Positions 47,450 through 57,102 of a DNA stretch of 64,000 bases are shown piece after piece. Source of the stretch: Sphingobium sp. (lineage in GTDB: Bacteria; Pseudomonadota; Alphaproteobacteria; Sphingomonadales; Sphingomonadaceae); assembly GCA_009360885.1 (NCBI GenBank), contig SPEL01000001.1, positions 62,001 through 126,000 on the forward strand, given 5' to 3'. The notes under the pieces were generated by a model. That model saw nothing but the letters and a program-made list of their open reading frames with translations, made no database searches and was not told the origin of the DNA. The translations under genes and the position numbers were made by a program. The first letter of the stretch is position 1. Each line of letters starts with the position of its first letter.

Positions 47450-48232
47450 TCAGACGCGTTTGCCGATCCACCCGGCAAGGGCCCCCATCAACAGCGCAAT
47501 GGCCGTGGCGGTCAGCCCATAGGCGATGGGCCAGCTCTCCGCTGCATAAGCGATAAAACGCTCAAAGCCGGATTTGCGCACTTCTATGTCCCGCACAGCG
47601 GCGGCCACTACCCGCCCATCCTGAATCAAGAAAGTTTCTGCCGTATAATCCCCCACCAGCACCCGCGCGCTCAGCGGCAGGCGGGCGCGGTAAAGCAGCC
47701 CGTCGGTTATTTCCACGGTGCTTGCTGAGGAGGCAAACAGCCCCGCGCGTTGCTGCACGTCCTTCAGGCCCTTTTCAAATCGCGCGATTTCTGCGGTGTC
47801 GGAAAAGGAAGTGGGGGATAATTGTATGGTGTCGAGGCTCAGTTCATAAATGGCGGCTGTACGATCATCAGTAATTTCCTTGATCGGACGGGAACTGGCG
47901 ATGGCATAGAAACTGGGAATGGACTGAAACTTCATGCTATCTGCATTGACCCAGATACCGGCGATCTTTTGTTTTTCGCGGATACGCATCTGGCGCTCAG
48001 GGCCTTTCAGCACCACGACAATGTCGGCAGGCTTTTCCGGGATGATGCCATCGGGATAAGCGATAGCACCAAAGAGCAGCAATTCTGCGCCCTTGAAACT
48101 ATATTGAATGTCAATCTGGCGCTGTGACACATCCGGCACCAGCTTAGGGGCCGAGAGGGCGGCGTAGGCGCAGGACGGTGCCATCCATGCCGCCAGCAGC
48201 AGCAAGAGGTGGTACACTCCGCGCGCCTTCAT
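47450..48232 (-). CDS. TIGR02186 family membrane-anchored protein
   Basis: The 260-residue protein (start MKARGVYHLLL) has a signal peptide ending near SCAYAALS. A periplasmic domain of about 190 residues follows, with LVPDVSQRQIDIQYSFKGAE and ELLLFGAI-type strands, then one C-terminal helix (WPIAYGLTATAIALLMGALAG) and a short basic cytoplasmic end. This is the pattern of TIGR02186 proteins, of unknown function and typically next to TSUP transporters. Its start overlaps the TSUP gene stop as ATGA, so the two are co-translated. Confidence 0.85.
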   Translation of the reverse strand: MKARGVYHLLLLLAAWMAPSCAYAALSAPKLVPDVSQRQIDIQYSFKGAELLLFGAIAYPDGIIPEKPADIVVVLKGPERQMRIREKQKIAGIWVNADSMKFQSIPSFYAIASSRPIKEITDDRTAAIYELSLDTIQLSPTSFSDTAEIARFEKGLKDVQQRAGLFASSASTVEITDGLLYRARLPLSARVLVGDYTAETFLIQDGRVVAAAVRDIEVRKSGFERFIAYAAESWPIAYGLTATAIALLMGALAGWIGKRV

Positions 48233-49143
48233 AATAGCTCCAGCGAATAAATCTCGCCGGGGCGCCATGCGAGGCCCATTGCCATGCGAATGGCGACGAT
48301 CAGCACAATGGCGGCCAATATGAAGCGCAGATATTCCGGTTGCATCCTGCGGGATATGCGGGTGCCAATCTGTGTGCCGGTGACGCTGCCAATCAGCAGC
48401 AGCATCGCCAGAACGAGGTCTACCGCGCGGGTGGTAAGGCTATGCACCATTGTCGCGGCCATGGTGACGAACAAAACCTGAAACAGCGATGTCCCGACCA
48501 CCACCTGCGTTGTCATGCCCAGCAGATACAACATCGCAGGGACGAGGATGAAGCCCCCGCCAACGCCCATCAGCATTGTCATGATGCCTGTCACCATCCC
48601 CAGCAATAAGGGCGCGAGCGGGGATATATAGAGGCCTGATTTATAGAAGCGCCAACGCATCGGCAGGCTGGCGACCAGCGGGTGATGGCGGCGTTTGCGC
48701 GGGGGGGCGCGGTTGCCGGTTTTCATTCGAATGAGGGTCGTTACCGATTCCCACGTCATCAGCCCGCCAATGGAACCTAGCATGATGACATAGAGTAGCC
48801 CGATGACGATATCCATCTGGCCGATGGATTGCAGCAATGAAAACAGCCCTGCACCGATGATCGCGCCGATTATCCCGCCAGCCACCATGACTGCGCCCAT
48901 GCGTAAATCCACCGTCCCGCGGGAAAGATGGGCCATCACACCGGAAACACTGGCCCCTGTGACCTGCGTCGCGGCGGAGGCCGCCGCAACCGTGGGGGGG
49001 ATGCCGTAAAAGATGAGCAAAGGCGTTGTCAGAAACCCACCACCTACGCCAAACATGCCGGAAAGCAGGCCGACAATACCGCCAAGGCCAATGATGACCA
49101 GCATATTGACCGGTAGATTGGCGATGGGCAGGTAAAGATCCAT
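48229..49143 (-). CDS. TSUP family (TauE/SafE) transporter
   Basis: The 304-residue protein has about eight helices in two repeats. Each repeat carries the G-rich TSUP motif: GLLSGMFGVGGGFLTTPLLIF and GIMTMLMGVGGGFILVPAMLY. Family members move sulfite, sulfonates or other organic anions across the inner membrane. The partner TIGR02186 protein, co-translated from the overlapping start, probably helps in the periplasm (inference from linkage). Substrate unknown; sulfur anions are the best guess. Confidence 0.88.
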   Translation of the reverse strand: MDLYLPIANLPVNMLVIIGLGGIVGLLSGMFGVGGGFLTTPLLIFYGIPPTVAAASAATQVTGASVSGVMAHLSRGTVDLRMGAVMVAGGIIGAIIGAGLFSLLQSIGQMDIVIGLLYVIMLGSIGGLMTWESVTTLIRMKTGNRAPPRKRRHHPLVASLPMRWRFYKSGLYISPLAPLLLGMVTGIMTMLMGVGGGFILVPAMLYLLGMTTQVVVGTSLFQVLFVTMAATMVHSLTTRAVDLVLAMLLLIGSVTGTQIGTRISRRMQPEYLRFILAAIVLIVAIRMAMGLAWRPGEIYSLELL

Positions 49144-49265
49144 AGCTGCATCCTATAAGCTAATTTGATGCAGGAGAAACCTGTTTTCCGGCTATGCGTC
49201 CTGACCCTAAGGTAAAGGGCAGAACCGAAACCTGCGATCTATCTGTGGCGCTGCAAAGCTGTGGT

Positions 49266-49297
49266 GCTAAAAATCGGTGGCGCTAAAAATCGGTGGC
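49266..49297. repeat. perfect 16-bp tandem duplication over a stop codon
   Basis: CTAAAAATCGGTGGCG occurs twice back to back (49266-49281 and 49282-49297). On the minus strand the unit encodes the last codons and TAG of the barrel-like gene, so a second copy of its end lies just beyond the stop. Confidence 0.9.
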
Positions 49298-50455
49298 GAG
49301 GGTGATGGCCGGACCAGAGCCGGGCGAAGCACGACCGGCTATGCGCTGACGCCACTCCATCAACAGACGTGGTTGCTGCCCGGCGAGGGGTAATCTCCAT
49401 TCCAATACTGGCCCAATATCCAGTCGGCCAATGTCCGGCTGGTCACTATTTGGGTATGATGGCCCGGATTGCGTTCCGCCCGACAGGCTGACGCCGATTC
49501 GCTGCATATGGTTTTTTGTGCCTGTGGGTGCGGTCAGGCTCACACGTCCGTCGGCAAAGGTGTCGCGCTGTTGCAGGCCTGCTATGCCCGCCTGTGCATA
49601 GCCCTCCAGCGTCCATTCTCCGATGATGGTTGTCGGGTTGATACCGCTGGTGATGAACAGAGCGAAGGCATTGCGCCCGCCTTGTTCCAGCCGGATGCGT
49701 CGTTCACCATGGAGGGAAATGGGGATGGTCCCGGTTTTCGCGATGAGGGTGAGGCCCGCCGCAGTCTCTGCTCCGCCCGGTTCCTGTAATGCCCGGCTGA
49801 GGCGACCATAAACGCGGACTGGCAGCCCCGATGCGATGTGCCCAATGGCACGCTCCACCCTGAGTCCTGCTTGCGCGCCGCCTAGCTGACCATATTGCTG
49901 GATAGTGCCAGCGGAGCCTTTTTCGCGCCAGAGCATCCACATGGATGCAGACCAGCGCCCATTCTGGCTGGTTGCCTTAGAGGAATCATTATGGGGCAGG
50001 GGAGCGGGATGATTGGCTTGCTGTATATTGCGCGTGCCATCTGGCGGCGCGGGAGTCGTTCCATGAGAGGGAGGTTTCAGCAGAGCATGAGGTGCATCCC
50101 CCAAGGCCGGATAGCCGGTGGCGTGGGGTTGATAAATCATAGAATGGATGGACGCCGTCAGCATTTTCTTTGGCTTTTGCCGGTACGCCTGAACAGGGAT
50201 AGCGGTAGGGGCCACGACAATGTGGTTTTCGGCCAGGGTTGATCTGCTTTGCCTGTGGGGGGCAGCTTTGTGATTGTCAGCCATTTGCTTTGGTAGGCCC
50301 GGCTGGTTGGTTTCTGCATATTTTATGGCGATCCGGCCACCCGTCCATAAAATCAATATGATCGCGAGGAAGCGAAAGGGCCGCCCCTTGCCGGGCACTA
50401 AATGTGCGTCATTTGCCCTTATGTCATTGGTTCCTGTGCCTGTGGGCTGTGTCAT
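49283..50455 (-). CDS. barrel-like partner of the NfrB-type glycosyltransferase
   Basis: The 390-residue protein has a cytosolic N terminus, one hydrophobic segment (FRFLAIILILWTGGRIA, about 28-44), a long Pro/His/Ala-rich linker to about residue 160, and a C-terminal domain of alternating beta-strand character ending in a terminal Phe (LATDF), as in outer-membrane barrels. Strands include PVRVYGRLSRALQEPGG and RIRLEQGGRNAFALF. The domain is reminiscent of the C-terminal part of NfrA, the outer-membrane partner of NfrB; this is my inference. It overlaps the glycosyltransferase gene by four bases and is translated from the same message. Confidence 0.55.
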   Translation of the reverse strand: MTQPTGTGTNDIRANDAHLVPGKGRPFRFLAIILILWTGGRIAIKYAETNQPGLPKQMADNHKAAPHRQSRSTLAENHIVVAPTAIPVQAYRQKPKKMLTASIHSMIYQPHATGYPALGDAPHALLKPPSHGTTPAPPDGTRNIQQANHPAPLPHNDSSKATSQNGRWSASMWMLWREKGSAGTIQQYGQLGGAQAGLRVERAIGHIASGLPVRVYGRLSRALQEPGGAETAAGLTLIAKTGTIPISLHGERRIRLEQGGRNAFALFITSGINPTTIIGEWTLEGYAQAGIAGLQQRDTFADGRVSLTAPTGTKNHMQRIGVSLSGGTQSGPSYPNSDQPDIGRLDIGPVLEWRLPLAGQQPRLLMEWRQRIAGRASPGSGPAITLATDF

Positions 50456-51888
50456 GAGGGCTGATCCAGCCTGCCCTGCAGCGGGGGTGCAGTATCATCC
50501 ACCGATTGCATGATTGGGAATTGATGGCGCGTTTTATCCCATATTATCCGGCCAGAGCGGAGCTGGCGGATATAAAGACCTATGGCCCTTTGTGCGGCCA
50601 TCATGGTGATGATGTTACCAAAGGCGATTCTGGGTACAGATAGCAGCCCCTGCCGCCAGCCATAGCAGGCGGTGGACCAGTAAACCCGCATGGCCACTCG
50701 CCAGAGCATCAGCCCGCTGGTCGCTATCAATAACCATTTTGTCATATGGGAAAGCGGCGGAGGATTTCCCCAATCCAGGGCTTTGCCCATCATCAAAACG
50801 CCCTGCCCCAATAATGCGGCATAGGCAGCCAGCAATACCAAGGCCGCGAGCATGGCGCGACGATCATGCAGCCGCATCCAGCGCTCCCGCCAGTCGCCCT
50901 GCCACCCAATACGGTCCCACCCGGCAAGGGCGATACCCGTCAGCCAACGCGCTTTTTGTTTTAGCGCGTCCTCCAGTGTTTCGGGGAAATGTTCCCGCGT
51001 GCAAATGGGCTGACCATGCGCATCCTTCATCGTGATGAAAACGGTGCGCCCCTTATGCTGTGCAATGTGCAGGCCGATTTCATAATCTTCGGTCAGAGAG
51101 GTTGGGTCAAAGGGCATACCACCCCGATCCTGCGCAATTGTCCCCAGTAATTGGCGCTCAAAGCAACATCCCACCCCGGCAGAGGGGACCGCCGCGCCGA
51201 GGGCTTCCCGTAATATCAGTGATTTTCCATGGGCCTCGGCAAATTCGTCGGCATAATGGCCTGCTATCCAGCGGGAGCAGCGGGATAAAATCGGCTGAAC
51301 GGGCAATTGCACCATGTCGAAACGATCCATCATCCGGTCGAACAGGCGGATTTCATCGGCATGGACGACGTCTTCTGCGTCGTGCAGAATGACGCCTTTG
51401 AACTGCATTGCTTCGGCCTGTTCCTCGCGGAGCATGGCGGCCCAGATATGGTTAAGGCAATCGGCCTTGGTCGTCCCGCCATCATGGGGCAGTACAACAA
51501 GGCGTACCCGGACATCCTGTTGCGATATATCAGCAACCGCCGATATGGTTGCAGGGTCATTGGGATAGGTGCCGACGAAAATGCGATAGTCCCCGGCCTG
51601 CCATTGGCTGAGGCTGTGGCGCAGCATTGGGCCGATTACCTCCGCCTCTTGCCATGCGGGTACGAAGATGGCGAGGGTTCCCGGCGTTTCAGATGGCTGT
51701 AATGTCGCCGACGTCGTGCGCGGGTAGCGGCTGTATATGAACAGGCGTCGCTTAATCTGCCGGACGATGAATATGATATCGATCAGCAGATCGTCCAGCC
51801 CGCCAATCAGCAACCCGGCCAGGGCAAACAGTAATAGCTCATGCTGCACTGCCGCGATGGCCGACATCAGACTGATGGCTGTTCCCAC
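50452..51888 (-). CDS. NfrB-type inner-membrane glycosyltransferase lacking the MshEN domain
   Basis: The 478-residue protein has an N-terminal helix pair (about 18-42), then a GT2 domain with IFVPAWQEAEVIGPML, DAED at 170-173, TEDYE at 266-270 and QKARW at 311-315 (the D, DxD, ED and QxxRW set of processive enzymes), followed by three to four C-terminal helices. This is the N-terminal half of NfrB, the E. coli protein required for phage N4 adsorption, where a C-terminal MshEN domain binds cyclic-di-GMP. That domain is absent here. It probably polymerises a surface glycan exported with the overlapping barrel-like partner. Confidence 0.8.
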   Translation of the reverse strand: MGTAISLMSAIAAVQHELLLFALAGLLIGGLDDLLIDIIFIVRQIKRRLFIYSRYPRTTSATLQPSETPGTLAIFVPAWQEAEVIGPMLRHSLSQWQAGDYRIFVGTYPNDPATISAVADISQQDVRVRLVVLPHDGGTTKADCLNHIWAAMLREEQAEAMQFKGVILHDAEDVVHADEIRLFDRMMDRFDMVQLPVQPILSRCSRWIAGHYADEFAEAHGKSLILREALGAAVPSAGVGCCFERQLLGTIAQDRGGMPFDPTSLTEDYEIGLHIAQHKGRTVFITMKDAHGQPICTREHFPETLEDALKQKARWLTGIALAGWDRIGWQGDWRERWMRLHDRRAMLAALVLLAAYAALLGQGVLMMGKALDWGNPPPLSHMTKWLLIATSGLMLWRVAMRVYWSTACYGWRQGLLSVPRIAFGNIITMMAAQRAIGLYIRQLRSGRIIWDKTRHQFPIMQSVDDTAPPLQGRLDQPS

Positions 51889-52042
51889 ACATGCCCCCGA
51901 TCGTGGCCAGAAAACCCCCGTTTTCGGCTATCATGCATCTGCCAGCGGCCTATAGGGATGTGTGGCGTGATGGGGAAGGGTTTTTCTCTGGTCGATGCCG
52001 ATAGTTATGGGTTTACCAAGGCAATGTTGATAGCATGGCCGG

Positions 52043-53311
52043 ATGGCACTGAACCGTACTAAAATCATCCCTTTCTCTCTTCCCGCTTTTCTGACGAGTG
52101 ATGCAGGCAGTGGTATGCTCCTTATCGGTGCGGCGGCGCTGGCTTTGCTGATTGCGAATATGGGGGCAGGAGGAGCCGCATTATATCATCATCTCATCCA
52201 CCTCGAAATTGGGCCGGTCCTGTCGCCTAAGCTGGGGGAGATGACCGCGCATTTATGGATTAATGATGGTCTGATGGCGCTATTTTTCCTGCTGGTCGGG
52301 CTGGAAATAAAGCGCGAATATGTCGATGGCCGCCTCGCTGATCCGCAGGCGCGAATAGTGCCCGTTATAGCTGCGCTGGCGGGGATGGCTGCCCCGGCGT
52401 TGGTATACTGGCTGATTGCCGGGCATGAACCGCGCCTCTCCAATGGCTGGGCTATTCCTGCGGCCACAGATATTGCCTTTGCGCTGGGTGTGCTGGCGTT
52501 ATTAGGGAAGAGAGCGCCGACATCGCTGAAGCTGCTTCTTACCACCATTGCCATTGTGGATGATCTGGGCGCGGTGGCGATTATCGCCTTTTTCTATACC
52601 AGTGATCTTAATGTCGTGGCATTGGGCGGTGCGGGGCTGGCATGGTTTGCCATGCTGTCGCTCAACCGTTTGGGCGTGAAGGCGCTTATCCCTTATATGC
52701 TGCTATTCGCTGCACTGTGGTATGCGATGCTGCTATCTGGCGTTCATGCGACCATCGCCGGGGTGCTGACGGCCATTGCCATTCCTATTCGCGTAACACC
52801 GGGCGCGCCGGATGCGCATGACAGTCCGCTCCATATATTGGAACATCGCCTGCACCCATGGAGCGTTTATTGCATCGTTCCCTTATTTGGTTTTGCCAAT
52901 GCCGGTGTCAGCCTGAGTGGTCTGGGTGTGGAGGATTTGCTCTCACCCTTGCCTTTTGGCGTGGGGTTGGGCCTGTTTCTTGGGAAACAATTGGGCATAT
53001 TCGCGGCCATAGCGCTATCGGTGAAATCCGGCATGGCGGCTATGCCGCGCGGGGCAACATGGTTGCAGATTTATGGCCTCAGCCTGCTGTGCGGCATTGG
53101 TTTTACGATGAGCCTGTTCATCGGCGCGCTGGCCTTTCCGGGGCAGGTTGTGCTGATTGAGGAAGCGAAAATTGGTATATTGGGCGGGTCACTGATGGCG
53201 GCATTGGCGGGCTATGCCGTGTTGAGGCTGGCACCGTTGCATCCGGGCCATGATGATGCCGAGGCAGAGCAATATCAGGAAATTCTGTCCGATGGAGATG
53301 TGGTGAGGTGA
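52043..53311 (+). CDS. nhaA: Na+/H+ antiporter NhaA
   Basis: The 422-residue protein is a full-length NhaA with about 12 helices. The ion-binding aspartates are in TIAIVDDLGAVAIIAFFYTS, with the unwound-helix motif ATDIAFALGVLALLG before it and GIGFTMSLFIGALAF near the C terminus. NhaA exchanges protons for sodium in alkaline or salty conditions. A cupin gene begins two bases after the stop, suggesting coupled translation. The C-terminal tail is short and acidic. Confidence 0.96.
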   Translation: MALNRTKIIPFSLPAFLTSDAGSGMLLIGAAALALLIANMGAGGAALYHHLIHLEIGPVLSPKLGEMTAHLWINDGLMALFFLLVGLEIKREYVDGRLADPQARIVPVIAALAGMAAPALVYWLIAGHEPRLSNGWAIPAATDIAFALGVLALLGKRAPTSLKLLLTTIAIVDDLGAVAIIAFFYTSDLNVVALGGAGLAWFAMLSLNRLGVKALIPYMLLFAALWYAMLLSGVHATIAGVLTAIAIPIRVTPGAPDAHDSPLHILEHRLHPWSVYCIVPLFGFANAGVSLSGLGVEDLLSPLPFGVGLGLFLGKQLGIFAAIALSVKSGMAAMPRGATWLQIYGLSLLCGIGFTMSLFIGALAFPGQVVLIEEAKIGILGGSLMAALAGYAVLRLAPLHPGHDDAEAEQYQEILSDGDVVR

Positions 53312-53312
53312 G

Positions 53313-53669
53313 GTGACACTATCTGAAAATGACTCATCAGGGGTGTCTATCGCAACATTTCCTATATCAGCGGGCGGTGGTGATGTCGGTTGGCACAGCG
53401 TCGATCTGCTATCCTTCAACGGTGGACCGGTGCGTCACCGGACTATGGCAGAGGTAGAGGCGCAATGGCACAGCCATAGCCAGTCTGATGAACTGTTTTT
53501 CTTTTTATCTGGAGAACTAGAAATGGATGTTCGGGCGAAGGATGGTGATGCGCAAACATATGTGTTCCGCCCCGGCCAGATGATGATGGTTCATGCTGGA
53601 TATGAGCATAGAGCGCGGTCCTGCGGAATTTCCAGCATGATCGTTATGGATGCAATTGCGGGGGGTTAG
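53313..53669 (+). CDS. small cupin domain protein
   Basis: The 118-residue protein starts with GTG two bases after the nhaA stop. The cupin motif 1 is WHSHSQSDELFFFLSGELEMDV (two metal His and the Glu visible in HSHSQSDELF) and motif 2 is FRPGQMMMVHAGYEHRA. It is a single-domain cupin of unknown ligand. Close coupling to nhaA suggests a linked function, but I know of no established one. Confidence 0.8.
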   Translation: MTLSENDSSGVSIATFPISAGGGDVGWHSVDLLSFNGGPVRHRTMAEVEAQWHSHSQSDELFFFLSGELEMDVRAKDGDAQTYVFRPGQMMMVHAGYEHRARSCGISSMIVMDAIAGG

Positions 53670-53795
53670 AACGGTTTCCGGTCATTTTGTATGGTTGAAC
53701 TGCTCTAAGATTTTGATGTACTGTAATTTCTTAGCCAGCAGATGAACCATCTGCTTGGACATTGCTCTAGAAACCAGCCCTGACGTTATGCGGTC

Positions 53796-53827
53796 GAAAA
53801 GAAAACCCCGACGATTGCGCGCCGGGG
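53796..53827 (-). terminator. intrinsic terminator of the etf operon
   Basis: Minus strand: CCCCG and CGGGG close a hairpin (53806-53827) followed by TTTTCTTTTC. It lies about 30 bases after the etfA stop. Confidence 0.7.
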
Positions 53828-53859
53828 ATCCGTTGTTTTGTGATGCAAGGCTGAAGGGA

Positions 53860-54789
53860 TTATAGCTTTTCGAGGAGTTCCGGGACGACCGTGTAGAGGT
53901 CGCCAACAAGGCCAATGTCCGCGACCTGAAAAATCGGTGCGTCCTCATCCTTGTTGATGGCGATGATGGTCTTGCTGTCCTTCATGCCCGCCAGATGCTG
54001 GATCGCGCCGGAGATGCCAACAGCGATATAGACTTCCGGTGCAACGATTTTGCCGGTCTGGCCGACCTGAAAATCATTCGGCACATAGCCAGCATCAACC
54101 GCCGCACGCGATGCGCCAATGGCCGCGCCTAACTTGTCTGCGAGCGGGAAGATAACCTGTTCAAACGTCTCCGCATCCTTGAGCGCCCGCCCGCCGGATA
54201 CGATGATCTTCGCACTGGTGAGTTCAGGGCGTTCCGATTCCGCGATTTCCGCACCAACAAAGCTGCTGATCGCCTTATCGCCGGTGGAAGAAACGGCTTC
54301 GATCACGCCTGCGCCGCCTTCTGCTGCTGCCTTTTCAAAGGCGGTGCCGCGCACGGTGATGACCAGCTTGGCATCCTTCGTCTTGACGGTCGCAATGGCG
54401 TTGCCTGCATAGATCGGGCGGGTGAATGTATCCGCACCTTCGACCGAAAGAATGTCAGAAATCTGCATCACATCGAGCAGAGCAGCGACGCGCGGTGCGA
54501 TGTTCTTGCCGGTGGTGGTTGCAGGCGCGAGGAATGCATCATGATGCCCCATCAGATCAACGATCAGCGGCGCGACATTTTCCGCGAGCGCATGGTCATA
54601 GGCCGCGTCATCCGCAACATGGACCTTGCCCACGCCCGCGATTTTCGTGGCAGCATCTGCCACACCGCCAATAGTGCTGCCCGCAACGATCAGATGCACT
54701 TCACCCAGCTTTGCAGCGGCGGTGACGGCGTTGAGGGTGGCGTCCTTCAGTTCGCCGCCTTCATGTTCTACCCAGACGAGCGTTTTCAT
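53860..54789 (-). CDS. etfA: electron transfer flavoprotein alpha subunit
   Basis: EtfA (309 residues) holds FAD and passes electrons from acyl-CoA and other dehydrogenases to ETF-ubiquinone oxidoreductase. The C-terminal FAD domain is clear: [45 protein letters not shown] (in parts), [20 protein letters not shown] and [19 protein letters not shown]. The start overlaps the etfB stop by four bases. Confidence 0.97.
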   Translation of the reverse strand: MKTLVWVEHEGGELKDATLNAVTAAAKLGEVHLIVAGSTIGGVADAATKIAGVGKVHVADDAAYDHALAENVAPLIVDLMGHHDAFLAPATTTGKNIAPRVAALLDVMQISDILSVEGADTFTRPIYAGNAIATVKTKDAKLVITVRGTAFEKAAAEGGAGVIEAVSSTGDKAISSFVGAEIAESERPELTSAKIIVSGGRALKDAETFEQVIFPLADKLGAAIGASRAAVDAGYVPNDFQVGQTGKIVAPEVYIAVGISGAIQHLAGMKDSKTIIAINKDEDAPIFQVADIGLVGDLYTVVPELLEKL

Positions 54790-55535
54790 GCCGATACCCC
54801 CAGAGCCTTGAGTTTTTCTACCAGTTCATCGACAGAGCCGACCTTCACGCCAGCCTGACGCTGCGGCGGTTCGGCAACCTTGATCGTTTCAAGACGCGGG
54901 GCAATGTCCACACCGAAATCGGCAGGGGTCTTTTTCGCCAGCGGCTTGGCCTTGGCCTTCATGATGTTGGGGAGCGACGCATAGCGCGGCTCATTGAGGC
55001 GAAGATCCGCCGTCACAATAGCAGGCAGCGTCAAGCGAACCGTTTCAAGGCCGCCATCAACTTCGCGGGTGACGTTGACGCTATCGCCTTCTACTTCAAC
55101 CTTGCTGGCGAAGGTGCCCTGTGCCCAGCCAAGCAGTGCAGCGAGCATCTGGCCGGTCTGGTTGCTGTCATCATCAATGGCCTGCTTGCCCAGAATGACG
55201 AGGCCGGGTTGTTCTTCTTCTGCAACCTTGGTCAGCAGCTTGGCAACGCCCAGCGGTTCAACCGCTTCGTCGGTTTCGATGAGGATAGCGCGGTCGGCGC
55301 CCATCGCAAGGGCGGTGCGCAGCGTGTCCTGCGCCTTTGCCGGGCCGATGGAAACAACAACAACCTCGGTCGCGACGCCTTTCTCCTTCAGACGAATTGC
55401 TTCTTCAATTGCAATCTCGTCAAACGGGTTCATCGACATCTTGACGTTGGCAAGGTCAACACCCGTGCCATCCGCCTTCACCCGCGGCTTCACATTATAA
55501 TCAATTACCCGCTTCACGGGTACCAATAGCTTCAT
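54786..55535 (-). CDS. etfB: electron transfer flavoprotein beta subunit
   Basis: EtfB (249 residues) starts [19 protein letters not shown], behind AAGGA; the frame is open nine codons further but homologues begin here. The AMP-binding part has [19 protein letters not shown] and [23 protein letters not shown], and the recognition-loop region [11 protein letters not shown] lies near residue 195. It is co-translated with etfA. Confidence 0.97.
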   Translation of the reverse strand: MKLLVPVKRVIDYNVKPRVKADGTGVDLANVKMSMNPFDEIAIEEAIRLKEKGVATEVVVVSIGPAKAQDTLRTALAMGADRAILIETDEAVEPLGVAKLLTKVAEEEQPGLVILGKQAIDDDSNQTGQMLAALLGWAQGTFASKVEVEGDSVNVTREVDGGLETVRLTLPAIVTADLRLNEPRYASLPNIMKAKAKPLAKKTPADFGVDIAPRLETIKVAEPPQRQAGVKVGSVDELVEKLKALGVSA

Positions 55536-55704
55536 ATCCTGTCCTTCCGCATGCAGTTTCATGTCAGGTGGCTTGGATTCAGGACCCGCAGCGCACCCGT
55601 TGAAGCGTTCTCCCCTTAATGGGCATATTTGATGTTATTGGCAACCATAGCTATGATTATGCCACATAACAATAAATATTGATAATGTGGAGAGCATGTA
55701 AAGA

Positions 55705-55733
55705 CGGCATCGGATGCTTTCCACCCGATGCCG
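55705..55733. terminator. hairpin between sucC end and etfB
   Basis: CGGCATCGG and CCGATGCCG form a perfect 9-bp stem. The plus strand continues CATTTTTATT; the minus strand TCTTTAC. It most likely ends the sucC transcript, though the better U-run is on the plus strand. Confidence 0.6.
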
Positions 55734-55773
55734 CATTTTTATTACACCATTGACTAATCAATGGAATTTAAGA

Positions 55774-56973
55774 TCAGGCGAGGGCCTTAACCTGTGCAAC
55801 GATCTTCTTCGCGGCGTCGCCCAGATCATCAGCAGCAACAATCGGCAGACCGGAAGCCGCGAGGATGTCCTTACCCTGCTGCACATTGGTGCCTTCGAGG
55901 CGAACCACGAGAGGAACCGACAGGTTCACTTCCTTGGCTGCCGCAACAATGCCTTCTGCGATAATGTCGCAGCGCATGATGCCGCCGAAGATGTTGACGA
56001 GAATGCCCTTAACGGCAGGGTCCTGAAGGATGATCTTGAACGCAGCCGTGACTTTCTCCTTGTTAGCGCCACCGCCAACGTCGAGGAAGTTTGCCGGGAA
56101 CATGCCATTGAGCTTGATGATGTCCATCGTCGCCATGGCGAGGCCCGCACCGTTGACCATGCAGCCAATGTCACCATCCAGCTTGATGTAAGCAAGGTCA
56201 TATTTGGATGCTTCGAGTTCAGCCGGGTCTTCTTCGGTTTCGTCGCGCAAAGCGAGGAGATCGGGGTGACGGAACAGAGCGTTGCCGTCAAAACCAACCT
56301 TGGCATCGAGAACGAGCAGATTGCCCTGTTCGGTAACGGCGAGTGGGTTGATTTCGATCTGTTCTGCATCGGTGGCGAGGAATGCGTCATACAGCGACTT
56401 AGCAACCTTAGGGGCCTGCTTGGCGAGGTCGCCGGTGAGGCCAAGGGCGGCGGCTACTGCGCGGCCATGGTGCGGCTGGAAACCGGTTGCCGGGTCCACA
56501 GCGAAGGTGTGGATTTTTTCCGGGGTGTTGTGCGCGACATCTTCAATGTCCATGCCGCCTTCGGTGGATACAACGAAAGCTACGCGGCCAGTGGCGCGAT
56601 CAACGAGCAGCGCAAGGTAGAATTCCTTGGCGATGTCTGCGCCGTCGGTCACATACAGACGGTTGACCTGCTTGCCTGCCGGGCCGGTCTGCACGGTGAC
56701 GAGCGTGTTGCCCAGCATATCGGTGGCGTGTGCGCGCACTTCATCAAGCGAGAAAGCAAGGCGAACACCGCCCTTTGCATCGGGGCCGAGTTCAACAAAT
56801 TTGCCCTTGCCGCGGCCACCAGCGTGAATCTGCGATTTTACGACATAAAGCGGTCCGGGCAGTTTGCCAGCAGCCTCAACGGCTTCGTCAACGGTGAAAG
56901 CAGCAAAGCCAGCGGCAATCGGCGCGCCATATTTCGCCAGAAGTTCTTTGGCCTGATATTCATGAATGTTCAT
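55774..56973 (-). CDS. sucC: succinyl-CoA ligase beta subunit
   Basis: SucC (399 residues) is the ATP-grasp subunit of the TCA-cycle enzyme that makes ATP or GTP from succinyl-CoA. It begins [20 protein letters not shown], with [16 protein letters not shown] in the nucleotide site, [11 protein letters not shown] and [15 protein letters not shown] towards the C-terminal CoA-ligase domain. The alpha subunit gene sucD does not follow it, contrary to the common sucCD arrangement; the next gene in that direction is etfB, beyond a hairpin. Confidence 0.98.
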   Translation of the reverse strand: MNIHEYQAKELLAKYGAPIAAGFAAFTVDEAVEAAGKLPGPLYVVKSQIHAGGRGKGKFVELGPDAKGGVRLAFSLDEVRAHATDMLGNTLVTVQTGPAGKQVNRLYVTDGADIAKEFYLALLVDRATGRVAFVVSTEGGMDIEDVAHNTPEKIHTFAVDPATGFQPHHGRAVAAALGLTGDLAKQAPKVAKSLYDAFLATDAEQIEINPLAVTEQGNLLVLDAKVGFDGNALFRHPDLLALRDETEEDPAELEASKYDLAYIKLDGDIGCMVNGAGLAMATMDIIKLNGMFPANFLDVGGGANKEKVTAAFKIILQDPAVKGILVNIFGGIMRCDIIAEGIVAAAKEVNLSVPLVVRLEGTNVQQGKDILAASGLPIVAADDLGDAAKKIVAQVKALA

Positions 56974-57102
56974 CGCGGGATATCCTGCAAAATTAAAGCA
57001 TCAAAATGATGGCGCGGGTAAAGCACAGGCCGACGATAAGGGAAAGCCTGACTTCGCGGGCGAGCTTTGCAAAGTTGCGAAGTCAGATAAGGACGGCCCC
57101 CG

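Noticed and set aside
53682-53780. AT-rich stretch on the minus strand reading MSKQMVHLLAKKLQYIKI, like a gene remnant
   Set aside because: Only 26 codons, no ribosome site, and the longer frame runs into etfA. The stretch also has a simple hairpin (AGCAGATG/CATCTGCT). I cannot support a gene or a transposon relic.
55714-57009. 431-residue open frame antisense to sucC
   Set aside because: It mirrors the codon positions of sucC, has no recognisable domain, and runs through the sucC start and stop. High-GC codon bias creates such frames.
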